A DNA stretch of 64,000 bases from Ooceraea biroi (taxonomy: Eukaryota; Arthropoda; Insecta; Hymenoptera; Formicidae). Location: assembly GCF_003672135.1 (NCBI RefSeq), contig NC_039511.1, positions 12,488,464 through 12,552,463 on the forward strand, read 5' to 3'. Shown piece after piece: positions 14,621 to 26,900 of this stretch (position 1 is the first letter of the stretch; each line of letters opens with the position of its first letter). The position numbers and the translations under genes are program-made. The notes below the pieces were generated by a model, which saw only the letters and a list, made by a program, of their open reading frames with translations, did not search any database and had not been told where the DNA came from.

Positions 14621-14756
14621 CTGTACTAACGTCGAATTTGACGTCCGTGAAGCACCGCGTACGAAGGACGCCTCGCACCGCAGTGGACGAAGGTGCAAAG
14701 TCCGGGTCATCGGCGTCGAAGGACACGCTTTCCTCGAATTCGGTCAACGTCGTCAT
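14621..14756 (-). CDS. First coding exon of an unrecognised gene (partial)
   Basis: On the minus strand an ATG at 14756 opens 45 codons ending at a strong donor, ACAG|GTAAGC, in phase 1. The peptide starts MTTLTEFEESVSFDADDPDF and continues with a Pro/Ser/Thr-rich linker and a charged stretch ending in FDVST. It is acidic at the N-terminus, with no signal peptide or membrane helix. The 5' side has a good acceptor (TTTCAG at 14808-14813), so the exon carries 51 bases of 5' UTR and the gene has at least one upstream non-coding exon. I cannot find the next exon to the left; it may lie beyond a long intron or outside the window. No family is recognised from 45 residues. Confidence 0.6.
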
Positions 14757-15470
14757 CTCCGTCACGCTTCGCCGGGCAAATCGCGGCAAGAGAATACACC
14801 TCAAATCCTGAAACAACGTACATGCGTGCTCGAAAAAGTATACCGCCCATGATCCGTCACGCATGATCAGCGACGCACAAAGACGCAGAATCGTTATTAC
14901 GAAATCTTCCCAAGTTTGCGTTTAGTTTGCGACAGTTTTTCCGCGACATCCCGACTCACGCCCTCTCTCTTTCTCTCTCTCTCTCTCGCTATACGATTCC
15001 TCCGAAAAATGTCGAGGACCTACCTTCCGAAATATTCAAATAAAAGTTATATACGTTGGTCACGTTCACGCGCCGTTCGATTATCATCGATCAACCATCC
15101 GTCGCAGATTCAAGCGACAAGTTCTGGGCGAGGCGCGTCGCGATACGTTATGCAAATGAACGGCGATAATTATTACCTGTGCGCACGACGCGGATCAATC
15201 TGCCTGCCTATCACACCGGCGTGCATCCGCGGCTTGTCAGCACCGTCACCGTCGCGACATTCGGTTACGGTCACGCGGAAAGATTTAGAGGACTGTCGCG
15301 CGTCGCGTTTCGTTTTTTTTTCTTTCCTTTCGTCGACCCGCGCGCGACGACGAACGGCGGCCGACTGACACCTGACGCGCGTTATCGCGCGGGAAATTCG
15401 TCTCGCGCGAGCACGCACGGTCCGCGGCGAACGTCAGGATGATCGCGCGCGTCTTATCTGGATAATTTCA
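14757..15470 (-). promoter_or_regulatory. GC-rich promoter and 5' UTR region of the 14621-14756 gene
   Basis: Bases 14757-14807 are the 5' UTR part of the coding exon, preceded by a TTTCAG acceptor. To the right, about 14830-15460 is clearly CpG-rich, with a pyrimidine microsatellite at about 14960-14990. It carries mutually overlapping open frames on both strands (for example 14916-15368 plus and 15173-15418 minus), typical of a CpG-rich promoter rather than coding DNA. The transcription start was not located. Confidence 0.45.
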
Positions 15471-16183
15471 TAATTTGTGATAAGACCCGCAAACTGCGTG
15501 TGTTTACTTTGGAACCGTTTCACATCTGTATTTCTGAAATATGGAAATTGTGTAAACTGATCTTATGTAACTCTGTACATACATATGTAATATCGACGTT
15601 TCTTATAAATGAAAGTCTCTTGAGAAGGGATAGGAACAAAATTAAGCAGACTCGAAATCTTATATATCTTATATTTTATTACGCTATATATTATGCTATA
15701 AATTATGTATATATAATGCATCTCGTTAAAGAGTTGATATTTGCGTCATCATCATTTTTATGGAATGAATCCTATGGAATAGATTTGCATATCCATACAG
15801 CACAAAAACTTGCAAGCTTCTGTGCTGCATGGAATATGTACGTATGTTAGGTACAAATTCAACAATATAGATTCCGTACATCTAACAGCATAAAATTGAT
15901 TGAAAAATTGGCATATTTCCTTTATCTTTTCAACATGTGTATATAAAAGTCATAAAAATCAACGATTATCTAATCAGATACTGGTAATTGGTGTTAAAAC
16001 TTTGCGAGGTAGATAATTACAAGAGAGTTTTGCTTCCAAATTGCAACTGCAATTCTTGTCTTCGTTTCGATTCCGACATTTCGTGAACACCAACGAAAGA
16101 ATTACGCTTTTGGATATCTTTTTCTCCTCTATAATACATTGTGGTTAATATAAAAAACTGTATAAAAAAAAGAATAGCCCAGG
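15471..16183. other. AT-rich intergenic sequence
   Basis: No gene is seen. The plus-strand open frame at 15500-15850 is rich in Ile, Tyr and Leu, as expected from AT-rich DNA, and has no supporting splice or domain signals. Confidence 0.5.
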
Positions 16184-17066
16184 TACCCAGTAAGCAAACT
16201 GTCAGCAGTATGCCGACAGATTGGCAGCAGATTCAATCAGAATAATGCAACAGATCCGGTACCATCTGTGTCCGCATTAAGATTGTGTTCTGCCAGCAGA
16301 TCCTGCTAACATGATCTGACAGCAGATTGGGAGCAGAAAGCGAGCAGGCTCTGCGAGAAAGTGCCGTAGTAGTACAAATTTATTGGAGCAATATTGGTTA
16401 ACAATATAAATCTAATTTTTTATATGGGGTATGAATTAATTTCTTATATTGGTCCACTATTGTAAAGTAATCTGTTTTTTTAATCAATACTTAATTTGAT
16501 TAAATGGGCAAATTTAATGCCTTCAGATTGCTTGCGGCGTGTGTGGACGTTGTCCATGAGAACCTCTGTGCCGCAAGTGCAAAATTCTTAGAAAAATTAA
16601 TATTATTATGTCAAGACGCGTATATTAACTTATGTAACTGTGAGGCTAAATCTTAACGTCGAGTAAGAACTCGACATGTTCACCACCTAGCGGTGCGGAG
16701 CGAAAACGCATATTCCTAGCCGTGTAAATTTGAATAGTGTCAAAAGCTGCAGATCCTGTTCGGTTTCTGCCGCCAACCTGGCGCCAGGTTATGTCGGCAG
16801 GCTCTGTTCGGTTTCTGTCGCCAATCTGTTGCCAACTACACTGCGCAGATCCTGCTCTATTTCTGCCGCCAATCTGCCGCCAGGTTATGTCGGCAGGCTC
16901 TGTTCAGTTTCTGCCGCCAATCTGCTGTCAGATCATGTTATAAGCAGGATCTGCTGGCAGAACACAAGCTTAATGCGGACACAGATGGTACCGGATCTGT
17001 TGCATTATTTGCTTCAGATATGCTGCCAATCTGTCGGCATACTGCTGACAGTGTGTTTACTGGGTG
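16184..17066. mobile_element. Inverted-repeat element with internal tandem repeats
   Basis: The left end reads CCCAGTAAGCAAACTGTCAG and the right end is its near-exact reverse complement finishing at about 17064. Inverted arms of about 150 bp (roughly 16186-16336 and 16915-17064) match closely, including an internal KpnI-like GGTACC. Between the arms lies unrelated AT-rich sequence plus, at about 16757-16935, short imperfect tandem repeats built on 'TCTGCCGCCAATCTG'. These create an artefactual 140-residue repetitive frame on the plus strand at 16730-17152. A second weaker end-like copy (GACTGGGTA) lies at 17151-17159. No transposase is present, so this is a non-autonomous DNA element. The target duplication is unclear and so is the superfamily. 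Confidence 0.65.
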
Positions 17067-17335
17067 GATTTTGTACCCAATCTGTGGCCTCTCTGCTCAC
17101 ATATTTTGTCGAACAGATTTTGTCAATGTCTGTTCTTCGCAGGTTTGGCTGACTGGGTAATAGTTCTTTTTAGCATGTCTTTTCCAGGTTACTTTTATAC
17201 AATTTACATTATATTACAATTGCTCTCCTAACAAAATTGCTCTTCCATAAAGATATCTATAAAAATATGTATATAATGCAACAATTAAAAAAAAAAAAAG
17301 AAAATTTGTTGCGCATTCTGTGCGTTTAAGGAACG

Positions 17336-18986
17336 TTACACTTTGCGTCTGCCTACTCGTTTCTCATACGCTTCCCAAAGTGGTTGCTTGTAATCCAGAG
17401 CGGCTTTCAGCCAGCCGGCGGACGATTCCGTGATACCTCTGCCGACGACAGCTAAATCGGCACCCGCATTTATGACCGACTGCGGATCGTTGTACTGCTG
17501 ACCCAGGCCGTCGCCGCTGCTGGACAGGTGGACGCCCGGCGTCAGCTGCAGCATCTCGGGACGTGCGGAAAGATTGGACTGGCACACGAGACCCACCACC
17601 AAGTCCGACGTCTTTTCCGCTATCGACACCGCGCTCTTCATGTAGTCGCCGACGGTCAACGCACCCTGCGATGACATCTCGGCGACCACGAAGACGCCGC
17701 GAGGCTCCGTGATGCCCTTTAGGCCGTCTCTCAACGCGTTGACCACGGACGCGCCAGACACCAGGTGCACCGTGATCAGATCAGCCCATTCGGCAATTTT
17801 GTACAAGCCGTGTCTGTACTGCAGCAGCACCGTGTTGCCAATATCGCCGAACTTGCAGTCCTCCATCAGCAGGAAGTTGTGCAGCCGTGCTGCCTCTTTG
17901 AGCCGAGTAACGAAACGTTCGCTGAAGTCCTCGATGATGTTCACGTGGATCTTCAGCACGGCGATGTGAGGCCCGACCGCGTCGGCCAGGCGTAGAATCG
18001 CATCCGTCCGCGTCAAGTCGGCCGCCAGACAGAGATTCGTTTGCTTCGACTCCATCAGTTCCAGCAGCTTCGAGGTCAACGGATTACTCGTTTTCTTCGC
18101 GCGCTCGCCGTACGATAGCTTCAATCTATCGTTCAGCTCGGAACCTATCGGAGCGACAGCGATCAATATTAGCGCTTATTATTAAATTAAAATGATTTAA
18201 TAATAAATAATATTATAAATTAAATTAAAATATTTCAGTAAACGCGTCGTGTAAGGATTAAACGCGAAAGAACTACATCTGTGAAAACAATTTACCTTGC
18301 ATATGAATAACTGGTGCTTGATTCGTCGCCAAGTAATCCTGCACATCCTTTACAGTCTCCGCTGTAATTTTACCTGCCTCGTGGAGGTACTGGACAATCT
18401 GCGTGATGGTGTACAAGCTTCTGACTCGGATGCCGTGATTTTCGAGGTTCTTCCTACCGCCCTGCTCCCTGTCGATTATCACAAACGCGTCTGTCACGAC
18501 CAGACCCTCCTTTCTCAGAGCGTCCGCGGTTTCCAGGACACTGCTGCCGCTTGTGACGACATCCTCGATGATCACGCAGTTGTGACGCGGCTCGATCACC
18601 CCCTCGATCATTTTCTTCGTGCCATACGACTTTGCTTCCTTCCTCTTCATCAACATCGGGACATCGTTGTGTGCTGCTATCAAAGTAGCTAACGGCAGTG
18701 CTGTGTACGGGACGCCGCAGATCCGGTTCACGGATTCTTCGGGGTCCCTAAGCGCCCACAGAGCTTTCGCCAGGCTGGACTAATGGAAAAGAAGCAAGAA
18801 ATAAATTTATCATGTTTTTGTGCACATTTAGGATACACTCACCATTACATCTGGGTACGATATTATCATTCGCAAGTCGAAATACACCGGTGTTCTTAGA
18901 CCAATCTTTGTCTTGTACTCCCCGAACTTCAGAACCTGGATATCGTACAGCTGCATGGCCAAGCGCTGCTTCAATGACTCTTCCAT
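17336..18986 (-). CDS. UMPS: Uridine 5'-monophosphate synthase (OPRT + OMP decarboxylase)
   Basis: This bifunctional cytosolic enzyme performs the last two steps of de novo pyrimidine synthesis: orotate plus PRPP to OMP, then decarboxylation to UMP. Three minus-strand exons join in phase: 18843-18986, 18296-18779 and 17336-18144, giving 478 residues (human UMPS has 480). The OPRT half (about residues 1-205) has the PRPP-binding stretch IIEDVVTSGSSVLET and CGVPYTALPLATL. The OMP decarboxylase half (about 215-478) keeps the catalytic Asp (AAD, residue 252), Lys274, and the D-x-K-x-x-D set at 305/307/310, then LTPGV and GADLAVVGRGI. Unusually, the signature is EDCKFGDIG where EDRKFADIG is usual, and LKTHVD is LKIHVN. 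The Drosophila counterpart is rudimentary-like. The start fits the family length and has a donor immediately after VM. It stands alone, with AT-rich DNA on both sides. Confidence 0.95.
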
Positions 18987-20825
18987 TTTATCTAGTTATC
19001 TAGTTTCTATTATCTGTAAAACAACGAGTTTATGTTACCTTGATATCTATATGCAATCGAACACATCAGTACTGCCGGCATGCTCGTGTTCGATATTCAG
19101 AAATTCTCTTGCAGCATTAAGAAAGACTATAGTTAATTCTTACACGATTAATTAAATGTTTGCAGCTGCTTTGTGTTCGCGAAAATTAAAAATCGATTAA
19201 TCCAATGGCACTAATGTGTCAAATTGTGCACAAGAAATTGTCGAAACGATCACGAGTTGCTCCGAAATACAATAGGATGAAGAATTTTTTTGTTTTAATT
19301 TAATTTATAATTAAGTATATAATATTTAAGTTATTGTATAAGTATATCCAACTGACACCTTTAGATGTACTTTTCCCGTTTTACGAAAGTCGTACGTAAT
19401 TACTTGTAAATTATGTAACAAAATACATGAAAAGAATGCATACAGAAGTTTCTAACCTAAACATTTACCGAGGCTCGCACCGCAGAACGGAGCATATGTG
19501 ATGAGTGATCATGTGAGTCGAATACTATCGAACGTAACCGAGGTGTACCGAAGTCAGTGTTATGTCTCCTTACGTCTAATATTACCCCTTTCCCCCCTCG
19601 TCAGCAGACTATTACCTTTTGTTAGTTGGTATGATACAATCGAGCAGACGGTGTTCCTCCCAGTAGTAACGTAATTTTATTATCCAACAGGAAGGGGAAA
19701 AGGTAATTTTTCAATTGATTGAATTGAGGAATATCAGAATTTACAATTTTCAGACTAAACAGTTGGGCAAGTAATTGTTTTCGAAAAGAAAAACAACGTT
19801 GTCGATGTTGTGGTCTTGTGAATCTAATTTAAGAAATAAAAAGAATTAAAAAAGAAAGAGAATTAAATATTAAGTCGAAAAAATTTTCACCAGGAATTGG
19901 TATCATAAAATTGCTGATGCATATATAAATGAGATGCAACATATAATTAGGTTTTATTTTAATATCAGTACATATATATAGTATAGTAAAAGAAATCGTA
20001 AAAGTAAAACCAAATTTAAGTATACATTAAAATCGGGAAAGTAATTTATAATATTCCTGAAAAATTGTTTCTCTTACAAAAGCTCGATCTTATGAAAGCT
20101 TGAAAAATCTTGATGTAACGATAATATACGCGAAATCTGAATATTCCAAGTTAAAAGTTTTCTGTTTATATATATACATATAATTCGAGTTTTTGGAATA
20201 TTAGAGTTTTTTTCTTCAAATGATCTTAGGAATTTATTGCTAACAGATAGCATACGAGATGTACGATATCCTACATCCTATATGATATATTGCTATAATC
20301 AATACATAAGAAACGGAAAAGATAGTTTTCTTCATGGTGTGATGCAAACTTGACACACATTTATTCCATATTTAAAAGAAAATAAATGTTACAAATGTTC
20401 CAGCTTTTAGAATTAAAATGAATCGATACATTTATTTAAATAAATTCCGCTAATTCTCTTTATATTTTTAGTTTGTCGCTCTATCGTAACAACATTGACT
20501 CCCACCTGAGGGATCATAACAGACTCAACGTTTATGCATTGCGTGGTATAATGTGAGGTAAAGTTGCAGTAAAGTTTATATATATATATATACATCTGTC
20601 TATTTGTGGACTGTTATGGAACCTCACGTGGAAAACGTGATCGTAATTGCGATTCCACATACGCGACGTACGTCGTACAGGATTGCGATGAGTTCCAAAT
20701 TAATCTGCGCGTTCATTCAAAAGTTCCTCTTCCCTCGATTGAAATCATTTTGCAATGCACTCGCACGAATGTAATTCTAATGCACGCGCAGCTTGAAACC
20801 CTCGAAGCTTCAGCGAAGTATCGTC

Positions 20826-21122
20826 TCATCGGTACGGTTCATTGTCTTCGATGAATGCACGCTTCCATAGGCCGTTACATCGGAACAAGATAAAGTCATC
20901 TTGCGGCATTTGATGATATCGAAGGACAATGATAATTCCCCGTTCAAGGACTGTGTTCTCTGTGCCCAGATCAATCGCTCGAAGGACAAAACTGCCAAGC
21001 ACCCGATTTGTGATTTGCGTCTCAAACTCTATCCGTCTAAAATTCACTCGGTCGAAAGTGCTCTTTAGAAGCGACATTATTCTCAAAATAATCCTAACAA
21101 ATTCCTCTTTCCCTCCGAACAT
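20826..21122 (-). CDS. Uncharacterised 98-residue open frame (doubtful)
   Basis: An ATG-started minus-strand frame of 98 codons in an otherwise gene-free AT-rich region. The predicted protein begins MFGGKEEFVRIILRIMSLLK. Its composition looks more protein-like than the surrounding chance frames, with alternating hydrophobic stretches such as GIIIVLRYH. There is no signal peptide, clear domain or obvious splice partner. A plus-strand frame overlaps it. It could be a relic exon or a chance frame; I do not recognise it. Confidence 0.22.
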   Translation of the reverse strand: MFGGKEEFVRIILRIMSLLKSTFDRVNFRRIEFETQITNRVLGSFVLRAIDLGTENTVLERGIIIVLRYHQMPQDDFILFRCNGLWKRAFIEDNEPYR

Positions 21123-23040
21123 GCTTAGGATATCACGTATAGAACCTCACGTGGAGAACCCGTACATTACATTTGACTAGATTAAATACGTCTCTCTACT
21201 GTCTCGTTTTCTTCAACTCGTTTCAGTGTTCACACTCTGAGCGTGAAAATACTTTAGGACTCTAACGCTTATAAGACTAAGTACAAGTACAATATAATTT
21301 CAATTCTCAATGGCCAAGTCAATCGGACTCTAATTCGACATTAGCAATTTTCTATAAATAGTTACTCCGTTATTAGTTTCCCAAAGTTTGTATATAAACC
21401 CTGCTAAAATTGCGCCGATCGTTCTGATCGGCGTTACTGAGTGACCGTGGCCGAGATGGAATATATTCGTATCCTTGCAGAGAAATTTCGCCTATTTTTT
21501 AATCTTCGTAATATAATTTGTTTGTTTTATATTAATGAATTTAAAAGTATTACCATGATTGATTTGCATGACTTTTGTACATGAGTGAATACATGACTAT
21601 GTATGAATTTTAATTAATACTTAATTAGGATCCTCTTTCTTGGAAATAATACTATTTACTAGTATTACTTTTGATAAATAGAATTTTGTTGCACATGTTC
21701 GGTTGGCCACCCGTTTGTATCATGTAAACTCATTGTATCAAATATTTTTCGACGAATTTGTAAAAGAAACTGACGAGCTCTATGTATGTATTAAGATACT
21801 ATTTAATTATTGAAATTGCGAATATATATATATAAATTAAACAAATATTTATAATGTTTGGAGGGTATCTGCAAAGTTAATTGACGTTTTAAGTGTATCA
21901 GTAATAACGTTCCAAATATCTAAGATTTTGTAAGAATTGATTTTTCGTTTTACAAATACTAAGTTTTACATAATTATTTTTACAAGTTAATGTGATGAAA
22001 AGAGCACGTCAGATTCTGTTTACATTATTTATTTACGAAAATTTATCATCTTAGAAACATGAGAACAAACAAAAGTGCTTCTGATTCGTTGAGAATTTAT
22101 TGACGACGGTTTTTATCGTAAAAAGAAATATTACTTTCAATGTATCGTTTAAGTAAATCGTTATTGGTAAATCTGCGTTTCCATTGCCCATAAAAAAGTT
22201 ATATAGTCTTACAATTATATTTGTCTATTTTATCTAATTGGAGGAATTGTTTAATTGAGGCCTGTACATTTGGCGCATCGTCAGCGTTAAACTTACTTTT
22301 TGGGAATCATTAATTTTCTTGTGAATTAGTTGGATCATTTCCTTCTTTAAAAATTTACTATTAAAAATAAATTCTAATAAAGAAAACATTTTCATGCATT
22401 TCGTTTTCATAATTCTTTCAATATATAATATATATGTATATTATACAAAAAAGAACTTTTTCTACATATAGAAAGCTCGACAAAAATATCTTTGCTAGCT
22501 TAACAACAATCAAGTTTAATCAATTAATATCCAGTGATAGAAAAAGTCATAAGTAAATATGAAATTTTAAAAATAGCTACACAAAATAGACATCTAAATT
22601 GCACGAATAATTACAGACATGTGCGTCAACAATAACTATCATATCAACAACAGATTTTCCGATTATTATCGTCTGCAATAATAATTTAATAATTATGCTT
22701 CGTGTTCTAACGATTATTATATAACGATATTATATGTTGCTCTTCGAGACGAAGCCTTGGAGACCATCCGAATTTCGTGAATTTAGAATTTAAAAACTCA
22801 ATGAATATTCCTCTAATTCTCTCAGCTGACGATTTAGCAGAGATAATATCTTTGTTAATTTCTTACAATAATAATAAAATCTTATAATAATTATATGTGC
22901 AATAGCATGATTTTTTAAATCGCCTGTGTGCGAAATACCCTGGAAATATGTAAGTTCCACACATTTTTAAATCCTTTAATCTTTCAATTTGGCGCATTCT
23001 CTCGAAAAGCTAAAGTGAATATCTTTTCCAGAATATCTCT

Positions 23041-23083
23041 CTCTTTTTCTTTCTCTCCCTCCCTCTCTCTCTTTCTCTCTCTG
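23041..23083. repeat. (CT)n microsatellite
   Basis: Pyrimidine-only CT/CCT run with small interruptions. No coding or splice context was found next to it. Confidence 0.8.
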
Positions 23084-23921
23084 CATTTGTATCATTAATT
23101 AATATTAGTTATACGCTTTCGCGAGAGCGTGCGCATTCGCATATATAAATGGAAATCATAAAGAAGATGTGTGCGATATTAAGTATAAAAAAATATTAAA
23201 ATAACGTCGATGTTGCTTTTCGATTATTCATTGAATGATCGTAAAAAGAATAGGCCTATGGTATAAATTTTCCAATTCTAAAAAAAGAATTATTGCAAAT
23301 ACAATAAATCTATATCTAATAAATTATATATTAGAAAAAATTGTAATATTATAACTGCAAACTGTTACGTTTACTTATTGAAAACTATCGACTTGATGAA
23401 TTACAAGACTAATCAAAGTTAATTAACGAAAATCGAAATTATTATACATTCCATAAAGATAATTATTTAGATAATTGAAAGAATACTAAAAAGATAAGAA
23501 CTGAAGAAATATTGGAAAGTTCGATGACTTACCGAACTTTCGAGCTTATAATTAGTAAACAGCAACCATAAAATCATCATTTCTTCAACATCCGCATGCT
23601 CTTATTTTCATGCCAGACTGAATGTTAATTGCGCTTGAAAATCATGCTTGCATTTTGAAACATTAATCCTCCTGTGATGTCCATCTCGGACACATCATAG
23701 CGCCGAACTGACCAAGTATCAAACATACAAGAATCTTTCATGATTCTTTGCACTTCCTATTCTGCGACTTCGTCAATTGTGACAAATCTTGCTCAGAACT
23801 TGTCTGCACAAACTGCCAACTTTCTTAGATTCGTCAGCAGTTTACCATTTTTGAAGGATATTCGGCAGGGTCGATATCCTCCAGTTGCGAAAAACCATTC
23901 CAATTCGGAATCCGATGAAAT

Positions 23922-26900
23922 TTACTCGTTCGACATGAGCTGTACGCTGTCGTCGGCTGATCGATGTAGTCGCCGAACCTCCGACAACGAGCGGATTGGC
24001 GTTGGATGGAGCAACGAAAAAGGATGAGAGTGCCGATCTAAAATGAGAAGTACAATACGAATTGAGAATTAAAATACAAAATACTCGAGATTTGTTGAAC
24101 CAAATAGATGATTTTTCAATTCTAGAAAAACATTATCGCTAATAGATCCATGTATCTGATAAGTTTTTAGAAGAATTATAATTTATCATGACATTTTAAT
24201 ATTTAAATAATTAAATAATTAGATAAGTTTTCGCGCTCATGTGTTGTAATGCATGAATTTATTTAGAAATAATTGACATAGATTATCCTAAAGAAATTGT
24301 ACGTAGCTAATCCTTTCATCTAATCCTTTCATCGATCCAAGCAGTATCAGTAGAATAGATGTAGTGATATGTCCTGTCAACGCTCACCGAGAAACCTTAA
24401 TTTATTCGGGTTAAAAATAAAGAAAGACGATGCATATACGCTGCAAGAAGGAGAGAGAGATCGCGTGTGTCCATAAGTGCAATGTCAAGGCCGCGTCTAA
24501 GTGTCTCTCGTGAATGGATCGATTTGCTGAAGCTTCAATCTACCCCCACAGCATATCGCGATAGCGTAATTTTATCTAATACACGGAGGATTCCTGCCCC
24601 ATTATTCGATTAAGCAATCTCATTTTCTCGTGTATACTATATATACTTTATAATCATTACAAGCAGTGATTTAAAAAGAAGAAAACCTATTCTAGATATA
24701 AGAAAGTATGTTAACAACTGTCTATCAAATTTTAGGGAAGCATATTTCCCAAAGTGGGTCCAACGTATCATGTCCCACATATGTATGTTATGTACATTAT
24801 CTTTATTTTACATATATCTTTTACTTGAGAAGCTCTTACCTCTAATATCCGTTGATGGTTCACTCCTAGAGAGTTCATGTTCATTACCGCGATGTGATGG
24901 CGTCTTCGACGGGCTTTTAACAGCAAATGCTGTATCGTTCTTGCTCGGCGTAGTGCTCGTATCTTGGCTGGGAAACTGAAAAGCCGTGGAATTGGGCCAC
25001 GAAGCCGGGGGTGGACTTCGTACCAGATGCTCGTGTACCTGCGCAAGTGTGAGAGGATCTGCGTCACCCAATTCCTGAAAGCACACATCGAAAATTAAAA
25101 AGAATTGTATAAAGATATGATAGTAGGAAAAACCAAATTACTATATCGCTTAAAAAAAGCACTTTATCTAATATTTTAACTTATACATATATAAAAATTC
25201 TTGATCAAACTCTTACCTGTGACATGAGAATCGCATCGTCGGACTCGGACTCCTCGATCGATTCCACGAGGCTTTCTCGACTCGCTAGTACCTGCATAAT
25301 TAGAGAAAATTTGCACAATCGCGTGAATTTAGTGCAGAGCAACATGTAAAACCAATCTAAGATGATGCCAAGGAATAAGAGTGTCTGCTATTGCCGTAAT
25401 AGCTTTATTGTACAATCTTTAACAATTAGAAATTAAAATTTTTTAAGTATTATACTTAAAAAATTTTAAATACTCTGAAAAATATTAACTTCTTAAAATT
25501 TATATAAATATTATGATGTTTCAACCGTTAATTAAGTATTGTGATATTTCAAAATTCTACTAATTCAGGAACTATTCCAGATGGAAGAATTTTGAAAAAT
25601 TTCTAAAAGATACCAATAAAATAATTGGACCAAACCTGCAGAAAAGGATTGTCCTGACGACTAAGTCTGAGCGCCTCCATGTCCTGATCGATGTTACGCG
25701 TCCTACCGGGTGTCAGGGTCAGAATAGAGTGCGAGGGTGACGGCTGACAGGTGACAACGACATCCACCGCTGTCACGCTCAAGGTCGACGGAATTCGCGA
25801 CATCATGTTGTCATTTTCCAAGCCAAACCGGCGACAAGCAGTGGTAATAATTGCTGCAAGCAATATCGCTTATAGTAGCGATTATCCTTTGCCTTCATTA
25901 AATCAGCATAAAGTATAGACTATGGATTTAATTATATACTTTAATATTAATTGAACTAGTTGTCAATTAAAAATAATTGAATTAAATTTTTATCTTGATC
26001 GCCACTTTTAAAAAGCTAAAGTAAAATAATTGTGACTAAAAATATCTGCAACTGAGCTTTTGATTTGAGAGTTAATAATAATTAAATTAACATTATGTAT
26101 TATGCAATGGTGCACTCTAGTTATTATTTTCATATGAATAATTTTACGAATAGATTAATTTGTGAATCAGTGATAACATAAAATTAATTTCAACAATGTC
26201 CTCAATTTTTTTCTTGAAGCTTTCTCGAATAGAAAAATAATTTGTTAATGGACAACAGGAAAAGTCAGAAACATTTTACATTTTTACGAATTCCAGGATA
26301 TTCTAATAGGGATCAAGGAATAATGAAAGGTGAATGATATCTCACCAGGAGTCTCCACTCTGGGCGCGCGTTCCATCTCCTCGTCTTCGTTAATCTTCAT
26401 CCCTATCGCCAGCTTTCTCGATTTGAACAAATTCGTGAGGAAAGCCGCGCCTTTGCGCTTCACCCGATCATACCTTTGCGCGCACTCAGACGACACGTGT
26501 ATCATAATTCGTCTGGAAGCACAACGTAAGTTACAACGTTAGTCTATAATACATCCTTGGACGACACATGAAATATGATGTAAACATGATTTGAGAGTGC
26601 AACATATGGCGAAAGGTGTAGCGTAACATAATTATTATTTCACGCTACGTAAGAATTGCACAAAAAGTTTTACTACGCTTAAAAAAAAAGTTCTTCCGAT
26701 CGATGCAAAGTGAATAAATCTTGCATTGAAACATTCTATATATTTTATGATTTGTACTGATGCGGCAACATCACGCAAATTAATATACACGATTGTAAGA
26801 CTAAAAGCTAATTTGCATACTGTTCACAGACTAAGCACCGAAACATATTGCATAAATTAAAATGTAAAGCTGTTTTGTACAACACTTAGTGCCACAATTT

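Larger units (their letters stand above)
18987..23921. other. AT-rich intergenic region
   Basis: About 5 kb with no recognised gene. It contains long A/T runs, a (CT)n microsatellite at about 23041-23083 and a GC-richer island at 20600-21180 that carries one open frame listed separately. The left edge is the UMPS promoter side, and the right edge is the 3' side of the minus-strand gene ending at 23922. Confidence 0.5.

Noticed and set aside
16730..17152. 140-residue plus-strand open frame rich in Ser, Cys and Ala
   Set aside because: It is a translation of the imperfect tandem repeats inside the inverted-repeat element; no domain and no splice context.
21413..21433. Hairpin CGCCGATC-GTTCT-GATCGGCG
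   Set aside because: A good 8-bp stem but no T-run, gene or conserved RNA context; likely chance.
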